64,000 nucleotides of DNA from Aquamicrobium zhengzhouense (GTDB lineage Bacteria > Pseudomonadota > Alphaproteobacteria > Rhizobiales > Rhizobiaceae). Position numbers and translations under genes: made by a program. Location of the stretch: assembly GCF_016124105.1 (NCBI RefSeq), contig NZ_JADGMQ010000006.1, positions 124,001 through 188,000 on the forward strand. The letters are read 5' to 3'. Positions 27,237 through 36,908 of the stretch are shown piece after piece (the stretch's first letter is position 1; each line of letters begins with the position of its first letter). Under the pieces are notes generated by a model. The model searched no databases. It saw only the letters and a list, made by a program, of their open reading frames with translations, and was not told the DNA's origin.

Positions 27237-29270
27237 ATGGTTGATGACAAAAAGAAGCCCGCCGGCTCAGGCGGAAGAGGGCGTGGCCCAAACAAGCCGT
27301 TTGCCGGACGCGACGGAGGCGACAGGCCTGCCGGCGCGCGCAGCGGCGAGAAGAAGCCGTTCCAGCGCCAGGATGGCGCCAAGCGCGCTTTTGGCAGCAA
27401 GGACGGCAGCGCACCGCGACAGGCGCGTCCAGGTAAATGGGAGCGCCGCGAGGAAGGGGCTTCGGCTGGTGGCGGCGATCGTCCGCGCTTCGACAGGCCG
27501 CGCGAAGATCGCCCGTTCCGTGAACGCGACGGCGAGAAGCGTCCTTATGCGGCACGTGATGGCGATGCACCGCGCCCGCCGCGTGGAGACCGCCCGCAGG
27601 GTGATCGTCCGCGTTTCGAGAAGCGCGACGGCGATAAGGGCCCGTTCCGTGAACGCGACGGCGAGAAGCGACCTTATGCGGCACGTGACGGCGACGCGCC
27701 GCGCCCGCCGCGTGGAGACCGCCCGCAGGGTGATCGTCCGCGCTTCGACAGGCCGCGCGAAGATCGCCCGTTCCGTGAACGCGACGGCGAGAAGCGTCCT
27801 TATGCGGCACGTGGTGGCGATGCACCGCGCCCGCCGCGCGGAGACCGCCCGCAGGGTGATCGTCCACGCTTTGACAGGCCGCGCGAAGATCGTCCGTTCC
27901 GTGAACGCGACGGCGAGAAGCGTCCTTATGCAGCGCGTGACGGCGACGCGCCGCGCGCACCGCGTGGTGACCGGCCGCAAGGCGATCGTTCCCGCTTCGA
28001 GAAGCGCGATGGCGACAAGCGCCCGTTCCGCGCAAGGGACGATGAGAAGCGCCCGTTCCGGGGCCGCGATGGTGACAAACCTCGCCCCTTCAAGCGTGAC
28101 GGCGATGATGCAGCAGTTGACGCCGAGGGCGAGCGGATCGCAAAGCGCCTGGCACGTGCCGGTGTTGCGTCGCGCCGCGATGCTGAGTCGCTGATTGCCG
28201 ACGGCCGCATCAGGCTCAACGGCAAGGTTCTTACGACTCCGGCAGTGAACGTAAAGTCCACTGACAAAATCGAGCTCGACGGCAAGGAAATTCCCGCGAT
28301 CGAACGCACGCGTCTCTTCCTGTTCCACAAGCCTGCGGGTGTTGTCACGACGAGCCGTGACCCTGAAGGCCGCAAAACCGTATTCGACGTGTTGCCGGCA
28401 GGCCTGCCGCGCTTGATGACGGTCGGCCGGCTCGACATTAACACCGAAGGGCTGCTTCTGCTGACCAATGATGGCGGTCTGGCGCGCGTTCTCGAATTGC
28501 CGACCACCGGCTGGCTCCGTCGCTACCGTGTGCGCGTACATGGCAAGGTCGATCCCAAGGCGCTGGAAGGCCTGAAGGACGGCATCGCCGTCGATGGCGT
28601 CTTCTATGGTTCGATCGAGGCAACTTTTGACCGCGAGCAGGGTTCCAATGCCTGGCTGACGGTCGGTTTCCGTGAAGGAAAGAACCGGGAGGTGAAGAAC
28701 GTCCTCGGCGCATTGGGCCTTGACGTTAATCGCTTGATCCGCGTGTCCTACGGCCCGTTCCAGCTCGGAGAACTGGTCGAAGGTGAGGTCCGGGAGCTGA
28801 AGGGCAAGATGCTGCGCGATCAGCTCGGCGATCGTCTGATCGAAGAGTCCGGAGCAGATTTCGATGCCCCGATCATCAACGCCTTCTCGAACCAGCCTGT
28901 GTCGGCAAAGACCCAGCAGCGTGAAGAGGTCGCGGAAAATTTCGTGCGCCCGAACCGCAAGCGTGAGCGCGAGAAGAAGCGCGAGGACGCGCTTGGACGT
29001 CTCGATACGCGCAAGCCCTCTCGCGGTGGATTTGGCGGCTCAGGCAAGCCCGGTCGAGACCGCGAAGAACGTGTCGAGACGCCGCGTGCGCGTACGACCA
29101 ATGTGTGGATGGCACCTGGTGCCCGTCCAGTTGGCGAGAAGAAGGCTGCCGAGCTTTCAGAGCGCCGCTTTGCCGGCAAACCACGGCCTCAGGGCAAACC
29201 AGGGAAGCCGAGCGGTGGACGGCCATTCAAGCCGGGCGCCGGACCGCGCAAGCCGCGCGGCGACAGATAG
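27237..29270 (+). CDS. RsuA/RluB-family pseudouridine synthase with repeat-expanded N-terminus
   Basis: A 677-residue protein in which the enzyme occupies only the middle. Residues 1-86 are a basic Gly/Lys/Arg region, 87-255 are four tandem units of 42-43 residues rich in Arg, Asp and Pro, and 256-295 are degenerate. An S4 RNA-binding domain follows (about 299-345), then the RsuA/RluB catalytic domain with GRLDINTEGLLLLTNDG (catalytic Asp400). Residues after about 545 are again basic and disordered (GKPRPQGKPGKPSGGR). Typical RluB is about 250-300 residues. The expected reaction is U to pseudouridine in 23S rRNA helix 89, or the 16S RsuA site. The tails probably add RNA affinity or promote condensation. 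rsmD follows after 23 bases. Confidence 0.93.
   Translation: MVDDKKKPAGSGGRGRGPNKPFAGRDGGDRPAGARSGEKKPFQRQDGAKRAFGSKDGSAPRQARPGKWERREEGASAGGGDRPRFDRPREDRPFRERDGEKRPYAARDGDAPRPPRGDRPQGDRPRFEKRDGDKGPFRERDGEKRPYAARDGDAPRPPRGDRPQGDRPRFDRPREDRPFRERDGEKRPYAARGGDAPRPPRGDRPQGDRPRFDRPREDRPFRERDGEKRPYAARDGDAPRAPRGDRPQGDRSRFEKRDGDKRPFRARDDEKRPFRGRDGDKPRPFKRDGDDAAVDAEGERIAKRLARAGVASRRDAESLIADGRIRLNGKVLTTPAVNVKSTDKIELDGKEIPAIERTRLFLFHKPAGVVTTSRDPEGRKTVFDVLPAGLPRLMTVGRLDINTEGLLLLTNDGGLARVLELPTTGWLRRYRVRVHGKVDPKALEGLKDGIAVDGVFYGSIEATFDREQGSNAWLTVGFREGKNREVKNVLGALGLDVNRLIRVSYGPFQLGELVEGEVRELKGKMLRDQLGDRLIEESGADFDAPIINAFSNQPVSAKTQQREEVAENFVRPNRKREREKKREDALGRLDTRKPSRGGFGGSGKPGRDREERVETPRARTTNVWMAPGARPVGEKKAAELSERRFAGKPRPQGKPGKPSGGRPFKPGAGPRKPRGDR
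27495..28001 (+). repeat. In-frame tandem repeat, four units of 126-129 bp
   Basis: Units at 27495-27620, 27621-27749 (one codon longer), 27750-27875 and 27876-28001 encode variants of RPREDRPFRERDGEKRPYAA followed by RDGDAPRPPRGDRPQGDRPR. Units 1, 3 and 4 start RPRED; unit 2 starts KRDGDK, and a fifth, degenerate unit starting KRDGDK follows 28001. Nucleotide identity is very high between units. The repeat preserves frame and leaves long open frames on other strands and frames, which are artefacts. Confidence 0.95.
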
Positions 29271-29293
29271 ACGATCGTTAGCGGGGCAGGCGA

Positions 29294-29848
29294 ATGCGAA
29301 TTGTCGGTGGCGATCTACGAGGCCGCGCGCTTGAAACACCACGTTCAGGCGCGATCAGGCCGACAAGCGATCGTACGCGTGAGGCGGTGTTCAATGTCAT
29401 CGCCCACAGCCACCCCGAGCACCTTCAAGGCCAGCGTGTCCTCGACCTGTTTGCAGGCACGGGCGCGCTGGGCCTCGAAGCACTGTCACGCGGGGCGTCC
29501 TACGCGATTTTCATCGAGGAAACTGCCGAAGGGCGCGGCCTGATCCGCACGAATGTTGAAGCGTTCGGTCTGCAGGGCCGCACCAAGATATTCCGGCGCG
29601 ACGCAACAACTCTTGGCAATGCAGGGACGCTGCAGCCGTTCAAGCTGGTCTTCGCTGACCCGCCCTATGGCAAGGGGCTTGCAGAACTTGCGATTTCTGA
29701 AGCGATCAAGGGCGGGTGGCTTGCGCCCGATGCCCTGATCGTTGTGGAAGAAGCGGCATCGACACCCTTCCAGCCGGTCGCGGGCCTGACCCTTCTCGAT
29801 CGTCGCGATTACGGTGATACCACCGTCGCATTCTGCCGCTACGCCTGA
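29294..29848 (+). CDS. rsmD: 16S rRNA (guanine-966-N2) methyltransferase
   Basis: A 184-residue SAM-dependent methyltransferase. It starts [16 protein letters not shown] and [13 protein letters not shown], the RsmD signature, has the SAM loop [20 protein letters not shown] near residues 49-68, and the catalytic [10 protein letters not shown] (DPPY motif). It methylates G966 of 16S rRNA during 30S assembly. It starts 23 bases after the pseudouridine synthase stop and is probably co-transcribed, giving an rRNA modification pair; tadA is divergent. Confidence 0.96.
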   Translation: MRIVGGDLRGRALETPRSGAIRPTSDRTREAVFNVIAHSHPEHLQGQRVLDLFAGTGALGLEALSRGASYAIFIEETAEGRGLIRTNVEAFGLQGRTKIFRRDATTLGNAGTLQPFKLVFADPPYGKGLAELAISEAIKGGWLAPDALIVVEEAASTPFQPVAGLTLLDRRDYGDTTVAFCRYA

Positions 29849-29949
29849 GTTTCGTCACTCTTCCTAGCGATGAGGGACTGTCGTGTGGGGATAGGCGCGC
29901 GGCAATGGAGGCGCTATGTCTCTTATGGCGTCAGCAGAAGGAAGATCAG

Positions 29950-31302
29950 ATGAAATTCATTTCCGGCGCGGTGCGGCGATCCGCTATCGCAGCGGTTTTC
30001 ATGACAGTGCCCGTCACTGCATTTTCCGAGCAGGCACCTACGATAGATCATTTCAGCCTCGACAATGGGCTCGAGGTTGTCGTTATCCCCGACCGGCGCG
30101 CGCCAGTTGTCACGCACATGTTGTGGTACAAGGTCGGCAGCGCGGATGAAGATCCCGGCAAGTCGGGCATCGCGCATTTCTTTGAGCACCTGATGTTCAA
30201 GGGTACGGCCAATCACGGCCCGGGTGAATTCTCCGCCCGCATCGCCGATGTCGGCGGTAGAGAGAACGCCTTCACCTCCTATGATTACACCGCTTATTTC
30301 CAGCAAGTGGCGCCGAGCGAACTCCGCACCATGATGGAGTTCGAAGCTGACCGCATGACCAATCTTGTCCTGACCGAGGAGGTCATCGGACCGGAGCGGG
30401 ATGTCATCATCGAGGAGCGGAACTCTCGCGTCGAAAGCGATCCCTCCTCGCTGCTAAGCGAAGAAGTCAGCGCGACGCTCTATCAGAACCATCCTTATCG
30501 CATCCCCGTTATTGGCTGGATGCACGAGATCAAACAGCTCAATCGCGAAGACGCGATTGATTTCTACAAGCGCTATTACGCGCCGAACAATGCCGTGCTG
30601 GTGGTGGCAGGCGATGTCGATACCGCCGAAGTGCGTGAGATGGCGACCGACATTTACGGCGCGATCCCTCGCGGGCCTGACCTTGAAGAGCGCATCCGCC
30701 CGACAGAGCCTGAGCAGAACACCAAGCGCACTGTCGAACTCACCGATGCACGGGTGGCCGTGCCGAGCTTTTCGAAGCGCTGGGTGGTGCCTTCCTATCG
30801 GACCGCCGAGCCGGGCGAAGCCGAAGCTCTCGACATTCTGTCCGAAGTGCTGGGCGGCGGCATCCGCAGCCGGATCTATCAGGAGCTGATCGTCAAGCAG
30901 GGCATCGCCTCCTCGGCGGGGGCCTATTATCAGGGCACGTCGCTCGACGACACGAGCTTTGGCGTGTGGGGTTCACCACGCGGTGACGCCACCCTCGAAC
31001 AGGTCGAGACAGCCATCGATGCCGAGATCGCCAAGATTGTGGCGGATGGCGTGACTGAAGAAGAAGTCGAAAAGGCGAAGAAACGCTATCTGCGCTCGAT
31101 GATTTTTGCGCGCGACGACCAGTCAGGCATGGCTAGGATTTACGGCGCGGCACTCACCACCGGAAGCACGGTGGAAGACGTTGCCAACTGGACTGACAAG
31201 ATCCGTGAGGTCACACCGGCAGCCGTTCAGCAGGCAGCAAAGAAATATCTCGACGAGCGACGTTCTGTTGCCGGGTATCTCCTGCCACAGGAGTCGAAAT
31301 GA
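29950..31302 (+). CDS. M16-family zinc peptidase, catalytic subunit
   Basis: A 450-residue insulinase-family peptidase. From the start at 29950 the N-terminus is a signal peptide ([20 protein letters not shown], cut near AFS). The inverted zinc motif HFFEH supplies His76, Glu79 and His80, and a downstream Glu in the [15 protein letters not shown] region completes the site. The second half carries the usual non-catalytic M16 domain with [19 protein letters not shown]. It is periplasmic. A longer frame from 29905 would hide the signal sequence. The stop overlaps the next M16 gene in ATGA, so an active subunit is coupled to an inactive partner, as in other bacterial M16B heterodimers. Confidence 0.94.
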   Translation: MKFISGAVRRSAIAAVFMTVPVTAFSEQAPTIDHFSLDNGLEVVVIPDRRAPVVTHMLWYKVGSADEDPGKSGIAHFFEHLMFKGTANHGPGEFSARIADVGGRENAFTSYDYTAYFQQVAPSELRTMMEFEADRMTNLVLTEEVIGPERDVIIEERNSRVESDPSSLLSEEVSATLYQNHPYRIPVIGWMHEIKQLNREDAIDFYKRYYAPNNAVLVVAGDVDTAEVREMATDIYGAIPRGPDLEERIRPTEPEQNTKRTVELTDARVAVPSFSKRWVVPSYRTAEPGEAEALDILSEVLGGGIRSRIYQELIVKQGIASSAGAYYQGTSLDDTSFGVWGSPRGDATLEQVETAIDAEIAKIVADGVTEEEVEKAKKRYLRSMIFARDDQSGMARIYGAALTTGSTVEDVANWTDKIREVTPAAVQQAAKKYLDERRSVAGYLLPQESK

Positions 31303-32666
31303 TGGCTAGCACGAAGATGCAGATGAACTCCGGCCTCTCGCGCCTCTCCCAGTTTCTGGCGACGGTGCTACTGGCAGTGGCTTTCGTCACTATGCCCGCA
31401 ATTCTGTCGGCGCGCGCTGCAGTCGACATTCAGGAAGTGAAATCGGACAGCGGCGTCACCGCCTGGCTGGTCGAGGATTACACGGTGCCGATCGTCACCG
31501 TCCGCTTTTCCTTCAAAGGAGGCAGCACGCAGGACCCTGCCGGGAAAGAGGGGCTCGCCAATCTGATGACCGGCCTGTTCGATGAGGGCGCGGGCGATCT
31601 TGATTCTGACGCGTTTCAAGAGCGTCTCGACGAGGTCGGGGCCGAGATGCGTTTCAGCGCTACTCGCGACTCCATCTACGGGGAGATGCGGATGCTGGCG
31701 GAAGAACGTGAAAACGCGTTCGAGCTTCTGCAATTGGCAGTGACCTCACCACGTTTTGATCAGGAGCCGGTGGATCGCATTCGCGGGCAGATCAACACCC
31801 GGATCCAGCGTGACATGCGCGACCCGAACTCTCTCGGGATGGAGAAGTTCGCTCAGGCGATCTATGGCGATCACCCCTATGCCCGGCGCTCCGACGGAAC
31901 CATCGAGTCCCTCGGTTCGATCACGACCGATGATCTTCATGCGTTCCACAAGCGCATCTTCGCCCGCGGAAAGCTGAACGTTGCGGTTGTGGGTGCGATC
32001 GACGCGGAGACGCTTAAGAACGAGCTTGATCGTGTGTTCGGTTCGCTGCCCCAGGACCCGGACCTTACGAAGATCGATCGGATCCAGCCAAAGCTCGGTC
32101 AGCTGGTGAACTATCCCTACGATCTGCCGCAGGCGACGCTTCAATTCGTCTATCCGGGACTGGAGCGTGAAGATCCGGAATTCTTCCCGGCATTTATCAT
32201 GAACCATGTTCTTGGCGGCGGCACATTCTCGTCCCGGCTGTTCAATGAGGTTCGTGAAAAGCGCGGGCTGGCTTATGGCGTCGGTTCCGGACTGCAGACT
32301 TCCGACTACGCCGACGCGCTGATCATCGGGACTTCCACGAGGGCGGACAGGGCTCAGGAGGCCCTTGATGTCCTGCGCGAAACGATCGCGAAGGTGGCAG
32401 ACGAGGGCATTACTGATGAGGAACTTGCCACGGCAAAGACCTATCTGATCGGCGCGTATCCGATCAACAATCTCGACTCCTCAACTGCTGTCGCCAGCAC
32501 CTTGCTTGAATTGCAACGGGACAAGCTTGGCATCGACTATATCGACCGCCGCGTCGGTTACATCGAGGGGGTGACGAAGCAGCAGGTCAAGGACGCAGCA
32601 CAGCGGCTCCTGACCGCCGACCCGGCAATCCTCGTCGTCGGCCCCGAAATGCCGAAGGCGGAATGA
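31299..32666 (+). CDS. M16-family peptidase-like protein, inactive partner
   Basis: A 455-residue M16 homologue with an N-terminal membrane or signal segment ([18 protein letters not shown], then SARA). At the zinc-site position it reads [13 protein letters not shown], so the HxxEH motif is lost and it cannot bind zinc in the usual way. The substrate-chamber motif [21 protein letters not shown] (R/Y pair of M16B) is kept, as expected of the non-catalytic subunit that completes the clam-shell chamber. It is translationally coupled at both ends: to the active subunit upstream and, by ATGATGA, to the patatin gene downstream. Confidence 0.93.
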   Translation: MMASTKMQMNSGLSRLSQFLATVLLAVAFVTMPAILSARAAVDIQEVKSDSGVTAWLVEDYTVPIVTVRFSFKGGSTQDPAGKEGLANLMTGLFDEGAGDLDSDAFQERLDEVGAEMRFSATRDSIYGEMRMLAEERENAFELLQLAVTSPRFDQEPVDRIRGQINTRIQRDMRDPNSLGMEKFAQAIYGDHPYARRSDGTIESLGSITTDDLHAFHKRIFARGKLNVAVVGAIDAETLKNELDRVFGSLPQDPDLTKIDRIQPKLGQLVNYPYDLPQATLQFVYPGLEREDPEFFPAFIMNHVLGGGTFSSRLFNEVREKRGLAYGVGSGLQTSDYADALIIGTSTRADRAQEALDVLRETIAKVADEGITDEELATAKTYLIGAYPINNLDSSTAVASTLLELQRDKLGIDYIDRRVGYIEGVTKQQVKDAAQRLLTADPAILVVGPEMPKAE

Positions 32667-33544
32667 TGAGTGCGCAGGCGCACGATCCGACCTTCGCGGT
32701 TGCTTTTGGCGGGGGCGGCGCGCGTGGTCTTGCGCATATTCACATCGTTGAGGCGCTGGACGAACTTGGGATACGTCCAGTCGCCGTTGCAGGCTCGTCC
32801 ATCGGTGCCATCATCGGAGCAGCGGTAGCTTCTGGTATGAGCGGCGTCGCCATCCGCGAGCACACGCTGGAAACGCTCGGCCATCCGACCGAGGTTGCGG
32901 CCCGGATGTGGCGCTCGCGACCTGAGCGAATGTCTGAAATGGTCACGAACGGCGGTCGGTTCGGGCAGTTCGATGTCGGGCGCATCCTGAAGGCGTTTCT
33001 GCCCGAGACCTTGCCAGAACGCTTTGAAGATTTGTTGATCCCGCTCGCGGTGACCGCGACGGATTTTTACGAGTATCAGGAGACAGTGTTTGAAAGCGGC
33101 GAATTGCTACCAGCAATAGCTGCTTCCGCGGCGGTGCCGGGTATCTTCAGCCCGGTAATTTGCGGCGATCAGCTTTTGATCGACGGCGGCATTTCAAACC
33201 CCGTGCCGTTCGACCTGCTGACAGAGAAGGCGGACATTGTCATCGCCATCGATGTGGTCGGAACGCCTTGTCGAGGAAAGAACGGAACGCCTGGCTCCAT
33301 CGATCTTCTGCTTGGTGCAAGCCAGATCATGATGCAATCGATCACCGCGCTGAAATTGCGGCAGTCGCGTCCGCAGATCATGCTTCGACCGCCGGTTTCA
33401 AAGTTCAGGGTCATGGATTTCCTGAAGGTGCGTCAGGTCCTCGAAGAAACGCGAGAGCTCAGGGATGAGCTTAAATTCGCAGTCGAGAAAGCGGTCGCTC
33501 GGTTCGCTGGGGGAGAAGAGGCAGAGCCTTTGTCGCGGAGCTAG
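32663..33544 (+). CDS. Patatin-like phospholipase (RssA-like)
   Basis: A 293-residue patatin-fold serine hydrolase. The oxyanion loop is GGGGARGLAHI (residues 16-26), the nucleophile elbow is GSSIG (Ser46), and the second member of the dyad is Asp174 in IDGGISNPVP. No signal peptide is seen, so it is probably cytosolic or at the inner face of the membrane, like RssA-type proteins. It overlaps the stop of the inactive M16 gene. A link between periplasmic proteolysis and phospholipid hydrolysis is suggested by the coupling only; the substrate is unknown. Confidence 0.92.
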   Translation: MMSAQAHDPTFAVAFGGGGARGLAHIHIVEALDELGIRPVAVAGSSIGAIIGAAVASGMSGVAIREHTLETLGHPTEVAARMWRSRPERMSEMVTNGGRFGQFDVGRILKAFLPETLPERFEDLLIPLAVTATDFYEYQETVFESGELLPAIAASAAVPGIFSPVICGDQLLIDGGISNPVPFDLLTEKADIVIAIDVVGTPCRGKNGTPGSIDLLLGASQIMMQSITALKLRQSRPQIMLRPPVSKFRVMDFLKVRQVLEETRELRDELKFAVEKAVARFAGGEEAEPLSRS

Positions 33545-33634
33545 AAACAAGCTAGCCATTGCATCCCGAGGGACAGGGTCATAGATGGAGGGCATGTCCT
33601 GCCTGGCCCTTTTCGGGCGCAAATGAGAGTGACC

Positions 33635-34978
33635 ATGAGCGGACCTATGAATTCAAGCAGCCTCGTTGATCTCGTGGCGCGTCTGGTCGAAGCTGGCCGC
33701 AAGGCAGGTGCCGACGCCTGTGATGCAGTTGCCATACGATCCCGCTCGACCAGTGTCTCTGTTCGCCTCGGCAAGGTGGAAGGCACCGAATCGTCGGAAA
33801 GCGATGACGTAGCTCTGCGCGTATTTGTTGGCCGCCGTGTCGCGAGCGTTTCTGCAAACGCATCTGCCGATGTCGACCGGCTCGCTGAGCGCGCTGTGGC
33901 AATGGCAGGTGCCTCACCCGAGGATCCTTTCCAGGGGCTGGCGGATGAAGCATTGCTGAGCCGCGCACCGAAGGACCTCGACCTGTTCGATTCAACGGAA
34001 GTTTCGGCAGAGCGACTGCGCGAGGACGCGCTCGAAATGGAAGACGCAGCGCTTTCTGTTTCCGGCGTTACCAATTCCGTTGGTGCCGGTGCGTCCGCAG
34101 GAATGGGCGGCCTGGTGCTCGCGACATCTCACGGTTTTCTCGGCCAGTACATGGCCACGCGCTTTACGCGTTCCGTCAGCGTCCTTGCAGGTGAGGGGAC
34201 AGGCATGGAGCGCGATTACGATTATTCATCGCGCCTGCATTTTGCCGATCTGGATCAGGGCGCGGACATTGGCAAGCGGGCAGGCGAGCGGGCGGTCCGC
34301 CGGCTTGGCGCTCGCAAGGTCAAGACTGGCCCCGTAAACGTCATCTATGATCCACGTGTTGCCCGAGGCATTGCGGGACATCTGGCTGGTGCGATCAACG
34401 GCGCTTCCGTCGCGCGCAAGACGAGCTTCCTGCGCGATCGCATGGGGCAGCAAGTTACATCATCGGCAATCACCGTCACGGATGAGCCGCTCAAGGTTCG
34501 CGGCCAGTCCTCCCGGCCATTTGACGGCGAGGGCGTCGAGGGTCAGAAGCTGACGATGATCGACCGTGGGGTGCTAAACCACTGGTTCCTGTCCTCGTCC
34601 GCCGCGCGCGAACTCGGGCTTGTTACCAATGGTCGCGGTTCACGCTCAGCCTCATCGGTGTCGCCATCCTCGACCAACTTTACGATCGAGCCTGGCGATC
34701 AGTCGCCTGAGGACATGATCAAATCCCTGAAGACGGGCTTTTATGTCACCGAGGTTTTCGGCCAGGGTGTCGACATGGTCACTGGCGACTATTCCCGCGG
34801 CGCATCGGGTTTCTGGATCGAGAATGGCGAGCTTGCCTATCCGGTTGCGGAAGTCACCATCGCGGCCAATCTCAAGGACATGTTCCTGAACATGGTTCCG
34901 GCCAGCGATCTCGATCGGAACTTTGGCACCGCCGCTCCCACACTCCTGATTGAGGGCATGACGCTTGCCGGCGAATGA
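33635..34978 (+). CDS. pmbA: TldE/PmbA-family metalloprotease subunit
   Basis: A protein of about 447 residues related to TldE/PmbA. It has ARKTSFLRDRMGQQVTSSAITVTDEP in the middle, and GRGSRSASSVSPSSTNFTIEPGD and FYVTEVFGQGVDMVTGDYSRGASGFWIENGE near the C-terminus. PmbA works with TldD, which carries the zinc site, in processing modified peptides and CcdA antitoxin; tldD is not in this window. I use the ATG at 33635 (MSGPMNSSS); an in-frame ATG at 33623 adds four residues and neither has a clear ribosome-binding site. It overlaps the next gene by 14 bases. Confidence 0.93.
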   Translation: MSGPMNSSSLVDLVARLVEAGRKAGADACDAVAIRSRSTSVSVRLGKVEGTESSESDDVALRVFVGRRVASVSANASADVDRLAERAVAMAGASPEDPFQGLADEALLSRAPKDLDLFDSTEVSAERLREDALEMEDAALSVSGVTNSVGAGASAGMGGLVLATSHGFLGQYMATRFTRSVSVLAGEGTGMERDYDYSSRLHFADLDQGADIGKRAGERAVRRLGARKVKTGPVNVIYDPRVARGIAGHLAGAINGASVARKTSFLRDRMGQQVTSSAITVTDEPLKVRGQSSRPFDGEGVEGQKLTMIDRGVLNHWFLSSSAARELGLVTNGRGSRSASSVSPSSTNFTIEPGDQSPEDMIKSLKTGFYVTEVFGQGVDMVTGDYSRGASGFWIENGELAYPVAEVTIAANLKDMFLNMVPASDLDRNFGTAAPTLLIEGMTLAGE

Positions 34979-35765
34979 CGCACTGACAGCTGATCTGGAA
35001 GCAGATCTGTGCCTTATACGTGACGCTGCGCGCGAAGGCGGCGAGATTGCGCTTCGCCATTTCCGCAACGATCCCGAGACCTGGCTGAAGGAGGGGGCGT
35101 CGCCGGTCAGCGAGGCGGACATTGCGGTCGATGATTTTCTGCGGCGCACGCTGCTTGAAGCGCGTCCCGACTATGGCTGGCTTTCGGAAGAAACCGCTGA
35201 CAATCGCGAGCGCCTCCAGGCGCGCCGCACATTTGTGGTTGACCCCATCGACGGAACCCGCGCGTTTATCGAGGGCAAGATGACCTGGTGCGTGTCGATT
35301 GCCGTAGTTGAGAACGGGGTGTCGCTCGTTGGTGTTCTCGATTGTCCTGCCAAGCAGGAGATCTACGAAGCGTCGAAGGCTGGCGACGCCTTGTGCAACG
35401 GGAAGAAGATAAGCGTCTCGGTCCCGGGGCCAGCGCCGCGTGTAGCGGGGCCGAAGCCGATGATTTCGAATGCCCCTGGCTATATCCGCACCGGCCCGAC
35501 CATGCCCTATGTTCCATCGCTCGCCTACCGTATCGCCATGGTGGCGAGCGGCGAGCTCGATGCGACCTTCGTAAAGCCCAATTCGCATGATTGGGATCTT
35601 GCGGCGGCGGATGTCATCTTGCGCCGCGCGGGCGGGCTTGTTCTCGATGCGGCTGGTGTGGCTCCGGCTTATGCGCGGGAAAATCCACGGCACGGCGCGC
35701 TGGTTGCCGGAAGTGGCAAGCTCCTGGCGGACATGGCGAACGTTATTTCCACCAAAACGCCTTAA
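34965..35765 (+). CDS. 3'(2'),5'-bisphosphate nucleotidase CysQ-like / inositol monophosphatase family
   Basis: A 266-residue FIG-superfamily phosphatase. The metal-site motifs are LSEETADN (catalytic Glu pair), VVDPIDGTRAFIEG (DPIDGT) and HDWDLAAADVILRRAGG (WDxAA). CysQ, which recycles 3'-phosphoadenosine 5'-phosphate, is the likeliest assignment because this order with DUF4170 and waaA is common in Hyphomicrobiales, but inositol monophosphatase activity is possible. It appears to start at a TTG (34965) inside the end of pmbA, so initiation may depend on coupling. It is cytosolic and Mg-dependent in known members. Confidence 0.85.
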   Translation: MPANDALTADLEADLCLIRDAAREGGEIALRHFRNDPETWLKEGASPVSEADIAVDDFLRRTLLEARPDYGWLSEETADNRERLQARRTFVVDPIDGTRAFIEGKMTWCVSIAVVENGVSLVGVLDCPAKQEIYEASKAGDALCNGKKISVSVPGPAPRVAGPKPMISNAPGYIRTGPTMPYVPSLAYRIAMVASGELDATFVKPNSHDWDLAAADVILRRAGGLVLDAAGVAPAYARENPRHGALVAGSGKLLADMANVISTKTP

Positions 35766-35864
35766 TGGTTTCAAATTAGGGCTATTTCTTCTAACTGGCT
35801 TCCAGCCTACAGGCACCGCCTGTATGGTCGGACAACTTTAACCACCTGACGGGCACGATTCATC

Positions 35865-36101
35865 ATGGCCGATGAGACTGGTAACAAACAACTTCTGCAT
35901 CTGGTTTTTGGCGGCGAACTTACGTCGCTTGCAGGCGTGAATTTTCGCGATCTGAAGGACCTCGATATTGTTGGCATCTTCCCGGACTACAAGTCTGCGG
36001 AAATTGCCTGGAAGGCGAAAGCGCAAGCCACTGTGGACAACGCGCATATGCGCTACTTCATCGTGCACTTGCATCGTCTGCTCGACCCGCAGACGGACTG
36101 A
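35865..36101 (+). CDS. DUF4170 protein
   Basis: A 78-residue protein matching the DUF4170 pattern: LLHLVFGGELTSL, then FRDLKDLDIVGIFPDYKSAE, IAWKAKAQATVD and AHMRYFIVHLHRLLDP. It is a compact alpha/beta domain with no signal peptide. It is conserved in Hyphomicrobiales directly before the DUF374 acyltransferase and waaA genes, and reminiscent of sporulation-related SPOR-like or ferredoxin-like folds only in size. The gene is preceded by a 99-base gap that may hold a promoter for the lipopolysaccharide cluster. A role in lipid A/Kdo assembly is inferred from position. Confidence 0.88.
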   Translation: MADETGNKQLLHLVFGGELTSLAGVNFRDLKDLDIVGIFPDYKSAEIAWKAKAQATVDNAHMRYFIVHLHRLLDPQTD

Positions 36102-36116
36102 GGCAAGCACCTTCGG

Positions 36117-36908
36117 ATGGATGAGACGAAACCGTCAACGGATGCGGCCGCGCTTTCGCAAAAGGAGCGCAGCAGCAAGCCGCGCCTTTTGAAACGCTTC
36201 TGGAAGAAGGTGCGGCATCCGCTGACCAAATCCAAGTTCGCACGAAATGTGCTGACTTATCTCATCATCTTCGCCGTCAAATTGGTCTACAAGACCAACC
36301 GTGTTGCCCCCGGCTCTGACAATGTCGAGCCGGTGATTGCGGCGCACACGCCTGCGATTGCGGCATTATGGCATGGGCAGCACCTTCTTGCGCCTGCATT
36401 CAACCCTCGCGAGAACAAGATGGTGGCGCTCTTCTCGCGCAGTGCCGATGCTGAATTGAATGCACGGGTCGCAGAGAAGCTGGGATTTGGCGTTGTGCGC
36501 GGATCTGGCGGTCGTCCCGACGCTGCGTCGGCAGGTAAAGGCGGAGCACGAGCGCTGATCGCGTTGAAGAGGACGCTCGATTCCGGGATGAATGTCGCGA
36601 TGATCGCTGACATTCCGCATGGCACGCCTCGTTCTGCAGGGCTTGGCATTGTCACGCTGGCCAAGCACTCGGGCAGGCCAATCGTCCCGGTCGCCATCGC
36701 AACCAGTCGCCGCACGGTCCTTGAGAAGAGCTGGGACAAAACGACGATCAATCTACCATTCGGCAAGCAGGCGCTTGCACTTGGCGATCCGATATATGTG
36801 CCGGCAGAGGCCGATGAGGCGATGATGGAAGCTAAGCGCCTCGAGGTGACAGCTGCACTGAATGCGGCCACGACGCGTGCCTATCAACTGGTAGATGATC
36901 CACGATGA
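36117..36908 (+). CDS. DUF374 lysophospholipid acyltransferase-like protein
   Basis: A 263-residue acyltransferase-like protein with an N-terminal membrane helix (FARNVLTYLIIFAVKLVYKT). DUF374 hallmarks are IAALWHGQHLL, where a catalytic His follows Trp, VALFSRSADAELNARVAEKLG, the VRGSGGR turn and DIPHGTPRSAGLG. The family is thought to acylate a lipid, and its position before waaA and lpxK suggests late lipid A acylation, possibly the very-long-chain addition or a related step. The last codons overlap the waaA start in ATGA, so it is coupled to Kdo transfer. Confidence 0.9.
   Translation: MDETKPSTDAAALSQKERSSKPRLLKRFWKKVRHPLTKSKFARNVLTYLIIFAVKLVYKTNRVAPGSDNVEPVIAAHTPAIAALWHGQHLLAPAFNPRENKMVALFSRSADAELNARVAEKLGFGVVRGSGGRPDAASAGKGGARALIALKRTLDSGMNVAMIADIPHGTPRSAGLGIVTLAKHSGRPIVPVAIATSRRTVLEKSWDKTTINLPFGKQALALGDPIYVPAEADEAMMEAKRLEVTAALNAATTRAYQLVDDPR

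Noticed and set aside
27495-28001. CRISPR-like array
   Set aside because: Units are 126-129 bases with no spacer/repeat alternation, and the frame is conserved; it is a coding tandem repeat.
27154-28541. Long open frames on the other strand and in another frame over the pseudouridine synthase repeats
   Set aside because: They are translations of the same tandem repeat, extremely rich in Arg, Ala and His, with no domain. The sense frame has S4 and catalytic domains.
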